Assembly (NCBI GenBank): GCA_015698045.1
Contig: BLAL01000054.1
Location: 930,001 to 994,000, forward strand
DNA: 64,000 nucleotides
Source of the DNA: Rhizophagus clarus
Lineage: Eukaryota; Glomeromycota; Glomeromycetes; Glomerales; Glomeraceae
Direction of reading: 5' to 3'
Both the position numbers and the translations under genes were made by a program. The notes under the pieces were generated by a model. That model made no database searches. It worked only from the letters and a program-made list of their open reading frames with translations, and had not been told where the DNA came from. Shown here piece after piece: positions 23,704-35,900 of the stretch. Position 1 is the stretch's first letter. Each line of letters starts with the position of its first letter.

Positions 23704-26700
23704 TATTTTTATTAAGTATTTTTTTTTTATTAGTTTTTTTGTATTCATATTTTTATAATTTTATAAAAAGAATTATTTGCTAATTTATTAAATTTATAAA
23801 TAAAATATTATTATTACTTTTTTATTTTTTATAAGTTTTCGTATTTAGATTTAAATCTTTAAATTTTATTGAAAAAAAAATATATTAGTAGGTTTTTTTT
23901 TATAATAAAAATATTAGTAAAATTTTATTAATAATTTTTTTAATAATTAATAATACCTTAAATTGTTAAATTTCTTTAAAACAAATATTATAAATATATA
24001 AATAAACTATTTTTATTAATTATTACTAATATTTTTTTTTATAGACTAGTTTAAATATTTTAAACTTCTGAATTTTATTTAAACATAATTTGTAAATTTA
24101 TGTAAATAAGTTATTTTATATTTTTATTTTTATTTTTATTATAACAAAAGAATTTATAATTAAAAGTAAACAAAAAAAAATAAATAAAATAGAATCAATA
24201 CATATGTAAAATATGTGAGCATTAAAGCCTGATCAAACTAATGCTAATTCAAAAGAAGTAACTAATTTAGTTATCACAAACTTCTCGGTTAAAATCAAAG
24301 ATAACGACTTAATCCTGCAAGATATAATGTATCACCTCTACTTGAAGCATCAACTCTTTATATAAAAAAAACCACACCCAAAAGAAATAAGTTATTTTAT
24401 AATGAAAAATATTAAAAGGATATAATACTAATACTTATTTTATTTTATTTTTTATTTTTTTGTAAATTTTAATATTTTATTTTTTATAAATTATATAAAA
24501 TTACTTATATTTATTATAAGTATAAAAAAAAAATCTATAATATAAACTTTATAAAATATTATTCTCAATCATTTAAATCATTTTATACTGTTTTTATTAT
24601 TCATTATAAAAATTTTACAATAATGAATACTACAGTTTAAAAAACAGTTTTTAATTAATATAAAGTTTATAAATTAATTATAAAAATAATAGAATGCTAA
24701 TCATTTTTTCTTATTGAATAGCAATCTGTCCCTTAAATAAAAAATTATTTTACAATAATTTTTAATTATTTTAATAAAAACATTATAAAATATTTTTATT
24801 TTTTTTAAATATTGTAAATTATTTTTGTTTTTTAATTTTATATAAAAAATAACAATTTTTAATTATTTTTAATAAAAATATTATGAAATATTATCTTTTT
24901 AATTTAAATGAAAAAAAATTTATTTGTAATAGCTTTTATTTATTTTAATAAAAACATATTTTTTTAATATTATTAAAGTTTTTTAAATCAGATCTAATTT
25001 AATTTAATTCAAATTTGTTTAAACCCAGTTTAATTTGAATTGATTTGAATAAATTATTAATTTAAATCAAATTTTTTTGATTCAAATTAAATCATAAATT
25101 ATAAAATATATTATTTATTTTGTTTTATTTCAAATTAGATTTACAAATATAAATTAAATCAGATTTTTTTCAGAACACTAATCATATATAAAAATATATA
25201 AAAAAATAAAATATTATATATATTAATAAATATTATTTTTTAAATTATAAAATTATAAATTTAATGATTGCATTCTGCAGGTCAGGGGTGGATATAGCTT
25301 CTAATAGCTTCTAATAAATTGTTTATATGATATATGAACTGAATATCAATAAAAGTATATATAGATCATTAAAAAAAAAAAAAAAAAATATAAAATTATA
25401 GATAATAGTAAGGCAATTCTTTTATTAAAGTTTTATATCTATAGCTTTAAATTCAGGATAGTAATAATAAAAATTTTACATAAAATATATATAATTATTT
25501 GAAATTCTATACAAGTTAAATAAGTTTTATTAAACATTCTTTTAAGAAATTATCCATTAAATTTTTCTTATAAAAAACTTTATCTTTTCTTTGTAAATAA
25601 AAAATAAAATCCCTATTTATAAATACTCTAATTTAAAACCAATAATTTTATTGTAAAATTACTTTGTAATATAAAAATACTTCAATTATATGTCTAATTA
25701 TTCAAATAATTCAATATGAATAAAGACTAAGTAAATCAAGTAAACAATATTTTTTTTAGCAATTTGATTCAATTCTTTAATATCTTTCAAAAAGAGAATG
25801 AAATATATTACATACTGTATATAAAAAAATTAAATCCTAAATACCATATAGCAGTGATGAGTTTTGGATACATTTTTTAAAGGTTTTTTGGACATGAGAG
25901 AATTGTCCAAAACCCTGTCCAAAACTTGTTCAAAATCAAGCATCCCAAAATTAAACACCCCATATTATAAACCTCTTGCTGATATTTTTGGTAACTACTT
26001 GTTTAAATTTTATAGTCGTATCACTCTACGATCATTAGATCATGAGATATCATTGATAGAAGTTTTAGATTAAAAAAATCGCTTTTTTAACGCCGTTCCC
26101 ATAGTCACGTATCCATATGCACCTTAGTAAACTATCAAGAATTTTAATAGATATAATGATATTATCGTAAGGTCATCGGTCACGTGTTAAAGATTTCATA
26201 GATGGCACGTAAACCTATTATCGATGTATCCAAATTTCGATTTCTTTTTTCTAATTGTTTCTTTTATTCTTTATTAATAACTATTTTTTAACTAAAAAAG
26301 AATTGAACATCTGTACTGCGCCATAACGCCAAGATAAATATTATTTATTTTGATGTAATATATTATTTAAATATTTACAAAAAAAAATAATCATTTTATT
26401 ATTATAGTAACAGTTAAGAGAAAGCAGTTAGTTATTATTTTTGGTTTCGTAAAAAAAAAAAAAAATCGTGTTTACCCGAAATTTAAGTCGATCAGTTAAC
26501 ACTGATCGAGGTAAGAGGTTTTCATTTTAAGTGCATAAAAACCCAAATCATTTTAATAAAATTCAATAAAACTCATGATATATTTATGTCATTAACAGGA
26601 ATTTTTTTGAAAAAAATGGCTTAGACTTGAATTATCGTTATAGACATACCGTTATTTACGGTTAGATGAAATACCGAATGGCTTATACGATGAATTACCC

Positions 26701-26849
26701 TATTTATTATGAAATATAAAGAAAAACTCGTTTTTTATAATTCGTGAAAAATCCATTTTTTTTTTTAAAAAAAGTAAATTCCTTTTTTTTTCACGAAATT
26801 CAATGTAAAAAAGAAAGAAATAATAAAATAATAATAATAATAAAAAAAA
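23704..26849. other. AT desert and upstream region of the peroxidase-fusion gene
   Basis: No gene is supported. 25860-26240 is less AT-rich and contains repeated ttttggaca/tgtccaaaac words and a possible pair of inverted ttggatacat ends (25864 and 26227), which may be a decayed small transposon. Poly-A lies near 25371-25387. An AAT microsatellite (26820-26846) sits directly before the start codon of the next gene. Confidence 0.4.
26488..26509. promoter_or_regulatory. Perfect 9 bp inverted repeat upstream of the peroxidase-fusion gene
   Basis: tcgatcagt-taac-actgatcga is a perfect palindrome with a 4 bp spacer, about 340 bp before the start codon at 26850. It has the form of a dimeric transcription-factor site; a role is inference only. 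Confidence 0.3.
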
Positions 26850-29800
26850 ATGATAAATCATTTGATTATATTATTTCTCATTTCATTATTATTTAAATCT
26901 GTATATACAGAGTATAGAACTTTAAATGGATCTTACAATAATTTAAACAATCCGTTTTTACCAACAACATTAGCTCGAAACAATCCTCCTATTTCTTTCT
27001 TCAACGGTCAATCCAGTGCTAGCCCTAATAATAATTTTCAATCATTGCCTTCGACACCAGGAAATTATACTTCATTAGTACCAAATAATCTCGCAAGTTG
27101 TGGTACAAGCGCCAATTTACCTGGGGAATTATATCCTTTACCTCGATGTGTTAGTAATATCGTTGGATCTATAAGAGCGAATTTAAACGATGTATATAAC
27201 TTGAATACTTTAGAAAAATATAAGTCGAAACGTAAAATTTCTCACATAGTATGTTTTTAAAAGTTTTTGTTAACAATAATGTGACGTAGTGAGATAAAAT
27301 TGGCGCAGCAATTAACAATTTTAATTTTAACTGATATAGTCAACTTTTTGGGGATTCTTTACGAGTTTTGATATAATTTCTGGAGAATATAGCGGAGAAA
27401 ATTATCCAACTGGTATTTATATCCCACCAGATGATCAATTATATACGTCAAGATATTCTCAAGGTCAAAATTTATCGGTTGATTTGGTACCCTATTAATT
27501 TTCATTTTTAATGTTAAAATTAATATTATTTTTTAAGAAATATTAATAGAATTTTATTCTCTTAAAAAAACTAGCCATCATTTCAATTTAATCGATCATC
27601 TCCAACACAAAATTTAACAGGAACAAATCCTGTCACACCATTCATAGATGGATCACAATTATATGGTGTTAATATTGAACAATTATCCCGAGTACGAGAT
27701 TATGGGAATAGAGGAAAGATGTTATTATTTAGTACAAATGATACAGACGATTCAAAATTTGGATACCCGCCTAAAGATATAAACGGAGAATATATTTTTG
27801 GTTACACAGCCGCGAAAGGGAGAAATTTATTTACTGATGTGTTTTACATAATATTTTTAAGAGAACATAATAGAAAATGTGATCATTTGTGGAGTATATA
27901 TGGTGATAGTTGGTCAGATGAAGTGTATTTTCAAGAATGTAGAAAATGGGTTATTGGTTTACTTCAACATATTTCGTTTTATGAATATCGTAAGTGTTAT
28001 TGAATCGTTTATTTAAACCGGTGCAGATAAATGCGCGATGCTAATGCTTTTTATTTAAATAAAAGTCGGAATTACCCTAGGATCACCTTTACCACCTTAT
28101 GATGGATATGATCCAACTTTGGAACCAATTATCGATACATTCTTTGCAACCATTACATATAGATATGGTCATTCTGAAATTAGGTATTTTAACTTATTTG
28201 ATATGTCTCTTTTATAATTTAAAATTTTTTAACTTTTAAACATTATTTATCTTTATTAGTGATTATTATGATATAGTAAACAATGAAGGAAATGTATTGA
28301 CTACATTGCCATTAACTTCATTACAAATACCACATTTATTAGAAAGTTATGGCATACCAACTTTAATTCTTTCAATGGCTCTTCAGAGGTAATAATGTAA
28401 TATAATAAGCGCTGTATACTTTATTAAGAAAATATTTTTATATTTATGTGTTTTTATTTTCAAAGGCAAGAGGAAATTGATATATATTTTGCAGATATGA
28501 TGAGAAAATTTATCGCACAATATCAAAATCAAACAGAAGAAATGGATATATTTAGGTAACTATATTTAAAAAGTTCTCTTTTCATAATAAATTAAATAAT
28601 TTCTTACCGTACTTCAATCTTTATTAGTCTTGATGTGATAAGAAGTAGGGATCGTGCGATACCATTATATAATGACGCAAGATATGCAATGGGTTTGGGC
28701 AGAGCGAATGATTGGTCAGACATAACAAATGATACAGATGTACAACAAAGATTAATCGATACCTATTCAAATGACATTAATAAAGTTGAAGCTTTCTTTG
28801 GTGGACTCGCTGAAGATCATGTAAATGGTTCAGATTTTGGCGAATTATTTTACAAAAGCTTTTATGATCAGGTAGGAATATTTTTTTATTGGTAAGAAAT
28901 TCCTTATTTTGCTGAAAATTAATTTCATCTTTTTCACCATAATAAATTTAGTGGGTGTCGGTAAGAAATTCGGATAGACTCTGGTATGAATCGCTTGATG
29001 CAGAATATTCCCAAGCCGATATTGCCGAAATAAATAACACAACATTATCACAAGTAATTACGAGAAATACGCCCAATACATATCAATTACCATCAAATAT
29101 TTGGATAGTGCAACCATCAATATCATTAAAATCTGTATCAGACTTATCTATACCTGACCCCAATGGTCTAAATACATTAAGTACTAATACCTCTAAATTT
29201 GATGATCCTCAATCGGATTATCCACCATTAAATCATGTATCATTATCGGATATTTATAAAGTTTATTGGAAGATAGTTAATGACGAAATTTATTTTAAAT
29301 TGATTATTGCTAGCACAACTGCATGGTTTGCTATCGGATTTAATGATAAGGACAGTATGATAACTTCAGACATGATAATTTTTAGGAATACTAATAATAA
29401 TATCGAAGTAAGACAATATAAATCTGATGGTTATATTACTCCCGAATTACTTAATGAACAATTAGTGAAAGTAAGACAAGTTGATGTTCAGAGTGGAGTT
29501 TATAGCTTAGTTGAAATTAGTAGGCCATTAGAAGCTAAAGGTAGTTCGTTGGAACCAATCACCGAAAATAATTTAATTACGAGTAAGTATAATATCGTCA
29601 TGTATTTTTCTTTTACAATAGCTAATCCATTTACTTATTTATTTATTTTATTTTTTTTTTTTTTTTTAAAAAAAAAAAAATAGTGATATATGCGTGGAAT
29701 CCAAGCAATAATATTTTAACGTATCATGCGGGAAATAAGGGATCAATGAAAATGGATTTCTTTGCTTCTACAAAAATTGATGAAATGCAATATAAGAAAA

Positions 29801-32564
29801 GAAGGAATTTATTATATCATGGAATTGCGATGTTTTTTGTATGGGCGTAAGTATTTACTTGTTACTTATATTATAAATTCTAATATAATGATGAATTTAA
29901 CTGATTTTATAATTTATACTTAAATAGAATACTTTATCCGTGTAAGTATTAAAAGATTTCGATTTTATGTTCGCGGTAAAATTAATCGTTATTATTAACC
30001 CATTTATTTGTATTTCCGTAAAAGTTTCAATATGGAGAGTTAGGTTTATGAAAACGAGTGGTTCATACATGAAAAAACACCGAAACTTACAAATTTTAGG
30101 AGTATTCATTGTTTCTATATCTGGCGGGGTCGCTTTAGCGATATCTGAAATATATCTATTAACTGTCCATGGAATGTAAGTATTTTTATTGTGTTCACAA
30201 AAAATTATGGTTTTTCTAATTGAAATTTATGAAATTTAACGACTATACTTTTATACTTCAATTAGAATTGGAATAATAATATTTTTTTTGATTGGTATAC
30301 AAATCGTATTAGGACTTTTTAATATGTGGAGTCTTATGAATGTTGAATCAGTTAATGTAGGAATTTTAAGATTATTAAAACATGTTCATTGTGTTTTTGG
30401 AGTTTTAATAATCGTCTTCTCTTTGTAAGTTGTAATATTATTTTCCTTCAATAAGTTATAATACAGTTGTTTTAACTTAATGATTACATATATATATATT
30501 TTTTTTTATAGAATAAATGTATACATTGGAATAAAAGAATACGCTCAACAATTTGTGGTTGATAAAATTTGGTCTATCCTTTATTCAGTATGGATAGGAA
30601 TATTAATAATTATATTTGTTGTTAGTGAAAATATAATTAGAATAAGAGAGATAAAATTTCGATATAATAAAATTGATTCTACTCGCGATAACCATCCGAA
30701 GCAACAATTACGAGATTTTATCAAAGATTATGACCAATTACCGATGTTAACATTGGACGAGTTTAATCAGAGAGTAATCCGTGGAATGAAATTAGTTATC
30801 CTGGGGAATATGATATTCGATATAGGTAAATGGATAAAATATCATCCCGGAGGAGCAAAAATCTTACAAAGGGTAATAGGAACCAACATTACTCGTGACT
30901 TCTTTGGTAGCAACAATGGTAATGACCAAACAGAAAGTAATTTTGAAGAAGATGAATATGATGTGCATACGTCGGATCAAGAGCAAAAGAAAAATCTAGC
31001 TGCAAAAAGAAATAATAATAAAAAAAGAGTTGGTATGGGTGAAACTTTTGCCAACTTTATCGATGTTATTAATATTAATAAAACTTTGGGAAAGAAGTCG
31101 AGCAGAGTTTCCGTACATAGTCATTCAAGATTTGCAACAAAGAAATTGGCTACTATGGTGGTTGCTATATTATCAGATGAAAATGAAAAAAGTTTTACTC
31201 CTTTTATTCCACAACCATTTAAACAGCATTATACTAGTAGTTACAATCAACCTCCACCTCAAGTTGACCCCCCTAATTTATCGCCAAGTATTTTTCATAG
31301 ATGTATAATAACAAATATTGAGATAGTAACAGATAATTATCAAACGGATTATCAAACGGATTCTCCTATAGTTAAAAAATTTAATTTGAAACCAATTCAT
31401 AAGAATGATAATTTTCCTTATAGGAAATTTATTCCGGGAGATTATATTGAAATTATGTGTGATATTGATAATCAAAAGATTATTAGACATTATTGTCCTT
31501 TATTACAAGAATTCTCTGAAGACCATCAAGAAGACAAAAATATCACTGAAACTAATAAAGTAGATAAGATGTTTTGGATATTAGTAAAAATCTATAAAAA
31601 TGGATTTATGTCTAAATACCTGGTAAGTATTAATTTATTAATATAAAATTAAACATCAATGATTAATACTTTTGATTTTATTCTTTTTTTTTTTTTTTAG
31701 GATAAACAACTGAAAAATTTCGAAATATCAGTTAGAGGACCATATAATTTGTCAGATAATGTTATCCCAAGTAATCAATCATTATCTTACTCTAATTGTA
31801 TTCTTTTGAATCCAAATAATCCAAAAGGATGTTGGGATAATTTATTTATGATTTGTGGTGGGTCTGGCATAACTCCAATGTTACAATTGGTAAAGTATTA
31901 TGTTATTTTTTTTTTTTTTTTTTAATAATCTTTTATAATTATAACTAATGAAATAAATATTAATTTTTATTATTCTTAGATTCATTATCATTTAAAAGAA
32001 TTTGAGGATAATTTACATCATCAACAATATTCTACAACAAGTTTTAAATTACATTTATTATATGCAAATAATTCCATTTCTGATATTATTTATCCAAGAC
32101 ATTTAGATAATATGATAAAAAGGTTTAAAGGAAATTTTAATATTACTCATATACTTATTAATCCTCCTTTACCTGATTGGAATGGTCTTAAGGGTTATAT
32201 TGATGATATTATTTTATTTGATTGGTTATCTAATAATATAAATATTAATAATATTACTCCTACTGTTGCAAAACCTACTCAGATAGTTTATTATCCTCAA
32301 CAACAACAACAACTTATTGGAAGTAGTTTTGATGATTATAATATTCCTAAATCTGCAATTGTAATGCCTTACTCTTCAGATCAGCAACAGCAACATTATT
32401 CTACTTCACAAGATCCATTAATTGAATCATCATCTACTACTATTAAGAATTTTCCTGATAATTCAAAAATTTTTATTTGTGGTAATAATGAATTTATGCT
32501 TTCTATACAAAATATTTGTAATAGAATTGGTATTAAGGAAAAAAATATTTTATTTTTAGTATAA
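26850..32564 (+). CDS. Fusion oxidoreductase: haem peroxidase - DOMON - cytochrome b561 - cytochrome b5 - FAD/NAD(P)H reductase
   Basis: Fifteen exons in consistent phase: 26850-27248, 27340-27486, 27575-27989, 28066-28183, 28260-28388, 28466-28555, 28628-28871, 28952-29582, 29684-29846, 29928-29941, 30025-30175, 30266-30424, 30512-31622, 31701-31889, 31980-32564; 1,514 residues. Signal peptide 1-20. Animal-type peroxidase about 100-560 (TPFIDGSQLYG, FLREHNR with proximal His280, ITYRYGH, RSRDRAIPLYN). DOMON about 608-720 (WFAIGFND, MITSDMIIF). Cytochrome b561 about 745-900 with four ordered His (LLYHG, KKHRN, TVHGM, KHVHC). Cytochrome b5 about 962-1030 with HPGG at 998-1001. Reductase about 1130-1514 with RHYCPL (FAD), FMICGGSGITPM (nucleotide) and FICGNNE. 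Predicted topology: peroxidase and DOMON outside, b5 and reductase in the cytosol, so electrons could move from NAD(P)H across the membrane, as in dual oxidases. The distal peroxidase site is degenerate (F143 where His is expected). Function is inferred. Confidence 0.88.
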
Positions 32565-32980
32565 TTTATATATATATATTTTTATATTTATGAAATATTA
32601 TTTAAGTTTTTTTATTCCTTTTTTTTTTATAAATTTGTTAATGAATTTCTTATTGGTTGTTATTTTGTATATATTTATATTATATGAAATAATACCTGCA
32701 GCTATTTTATTAATAGAAAATTTTATTATTATTTAAAAGAAAATTAAACTAAATATATCAGTAATAAAAACAAACTTAAATCAATGTGAAAAAAAAAAAT
32801 AAACAAATGAAAACCTAAATTTGACACAAAAATAATTACAAGTATACATTTTTAATTCTTTCTAAAATCTATTATGCAGATGATTGATATTACAAATATA
32901 TTAACTATAATACATTTATTGATATTACTATTGTCTTGTATTAAGAATTACCCATTTATTAATTCATGAACATGATTTCC
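32565..32980. other. Convergent intergenic spacer
   Basis: This 416 bp AT-rich spacer lies between the stops of two convergent genes and must hold both 3' ends. No gene or distinct signal is seen. Confidence 0.5.
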
Positions 32981-35900
32981 TTATCTTTGCACAGTTTTTG
33001 AATTTTTTTTCTTATAGGCTCTAATAATGAGAGCCGTTAATCCTGCATATATCAATGTTGACCCTCCAACTGCTAATCCAATAATTATTCCTTTATTTGA
33101 ATTACCTTTTGTAAAAGTCAAATTTGTTGATTTTGTGCCATTATCTAAAGAAATAGATAATGTTATAGTTAATTATCATTAATGAAAATTAAAAAAAGGT
33201 TGCAAGTGAGTACATATACTTTCATTACCTTCTGATACAACTATTGCTGATGATGGAATAACTAATTTACTTAATTCCGAGCCTTTTGAATAAAATGCAT
33301 TATTGGGATCCGCAATTACATTAGAAAAGTCACTAAATTTATTTTCGGGTATATTTATTGTCATAAGAACACCCCCATTATCAGCAGCTTGCAAGTCTGT
33401 AACCATAATGTAATTTAGAGGAATTCCGGCAAATTTCGCAATGTCTTCTGGAACAAATTTAACAAATTGTGAAGGTAAGATGTCACTCTTGACTACTTGT
33501 AACCATGGAAGTTGTGGTGAAAATTTCAATTGGACTTGAGTGATATTTGCTGCAATGTATATTTATATTATTAGTAAAATAAAAATAATTATAATTTTAG
33601 ATTTAAAATAAATTTATACACTTACGAGGTGGTGTGTCATATGAAGCTTCCTCATCAACTACAATCTTTGCAGGAACATTGGTGGGAACTGAAAATGTAG
33701 TAGTTGTGATAACAGGAGTAGATATCAAAGTAATATATATTTTTGATGGAGGATCAAATGGTACTGGTTTTGGTTTTTTGGTACCCCCTTTCCTACCACC
33801 CCCACCGCCATTATTGCCATTCCCATTATTATTGCCATTCCCATTATTATTGTCACCCTCATTATTATTGTCATCATTATTGTCATCACCGTTATCGTCA
33901 TTACCGTTATTGTCATCACCGTTATCGTCATTATCGTTATTGTTATCAGGATTATTGGTAGGTGCTCCTTTCGTGGGACCAGGTGCTGGAGGTTTACTAC
34001 TTGTAGGTGGAGGTGGAGGTGGGGGTTTACTACTTGTAGGTGGAGGTGGAGGTGGAGGTTGTATGGGCTTGGGGTTTGGATCCTTTTCTGGTGGCGATGG
34101 AGCTTTTTCTCCCCCATCCTTTGGTGGTTGTTTTTGATCATCTCCAGGTTGAGTTTGATTTTGGTTTGGATTTGGCTGTGGATTTTCAATAGTTTTACCC
34201 CCATCCTTTGGAAGTTTATTTTGCGGATCCTTTGGTACGCCTCCCGGTAAAGGTTGATTTGGATTTGGCTGTGGATTCTTACCTCCATCATTAGGATTCT
34301 TGGTTTGTGGATTATCTCCTGGTAGAGTTTGATTTTGGTTTGGATTTGGCTGTGGATTTACAATAGTTTTACCCCCATCCTTTGGAAGTTTATTTTGTGG
34401 ATCCTTTGGTAATTGTTTCGGAACTTCTCCCGGTAAAGGTTGATTTGGATTTTTATTTTGTGGATTATCTCCTGGTAGAGTTTGATTTTGGTTTGGATTT
34501 GGCTGTGGATTTACAACAGTTTTACCCCCATCCTTTGGAAGTTTATTTTGTGGATCCTTTGGTAATTGTTTCGGAACGCCTCCCGGTAAAGGTTGATTTG
34601 GATTTGGCTGTGGATTCTCAATAGTCTTACCATCCTTTGGATTTTTACTTTGCGGATCCTTTGGTAGTTGTTTTGGAACGCCTCCCGGTAAAGATTGATT
34701 TGGATTTGGCTGGATATTCTTACCCCCATCATTAGGGTTTTTATTTTGTGGGTCCTTTGGTAACAGTTGTTTTGGATCATTTCCTGGTAGAGGTTGATTT
34801 TGTTTTGGATCTGCCTGTGGATTCTTACCTCCATCATTAGGATTTTTACTTTGTGGATCTTTTGGTAGTTGTTTTGGATCATTTCCTGGTAGAGGTTGAT
34901 TTTGTTTTGGATCTGCCTGTGGATTCTTACCTCCATCATTTGGATTTTTATTTTGTGGATCCTTTGGGAGTTGTTCTGGAACGCCTCCCGGTAAAGGTTG
35001 ATTTGGATTTGGCCGTGGATTCTTAACCCCATCATTAGGATTTTTACTTTGCGGATCCTTTGGTAGTTGTTTTGGATCATTTCCTGGTAGAGGTTGATTT
35101 TGTTTTGGATCTGCCTGTGGACTCTCAATAGTTTTACCCCCATTCGTTGGACTTTTATTTTGTGGATCCTTTGGTGGTTGTTTTGAATCATTATTTTGGT
35201 TTGGATCTGGTTGTGGATTCTTACCCCCATCATTAGGATTTTTACTTTGCGGATCCTTTGGTAGTTGTTTTGGAACACCTCCTGGTGGAGGTTGATTTTG
35301 TTTTGGATCTGGCTGTGGATTCTTACCTCCATCATTTGGATTTTTACTTTGCGGATCCTTTGGTAGTTGTTTTGGAACACCTCCTGGTGGAGGTTGATTT
35401 TGTTTTGGATCTGCCTGTGGATTCTTACCTCCATCATTTGGATTTTTACTTTGCGGATCCTTTGGTTGTTGTTTTGGAGCTGGATTTTTTTGAATATCTC
35501 CTGGTGACGATGGGGCTTTTCCTTCTCCATTCTTTGGTTGTTGTTTAGCCTCACCCGGATTCTTTGTATTCTTTGGAGGGTTATCATTTTGTTTAGGTTC
35601 ATTCTTTGGTTGGTTATCCTTTGGTTGTTGTTTAGCCTCACCCGGATTCTTTGTATTCTTTGGAGGGTTATCATTTTGTTTAGGTTCATTTTTTGGTTGG
35701 TTATCCTTTGGTTGTTGTTTAGTCTCATCCGGATTCTTTGCATTCTTTGGAGGGTTATCATTTTGTTTAGGTTCATTTTTTGGTTGTTGATTCTTTGGTT
35801 GTTGTTTAGTCTCATCCGGATTCTTTGTATTCTTTGGAGGGTTATTATTTTGTTTAGGTTCATTCTTTGGTTGGTTATTCTTTGGTTGTTGTTTAGCCTC

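Noticed and set aside
23217..23783. 188-codon ORF of NIFNIFN repeats
   Set aside because: It is a by-product of a 21 bp A/T minisatellite; no non-repeat coding sequence or splice context.
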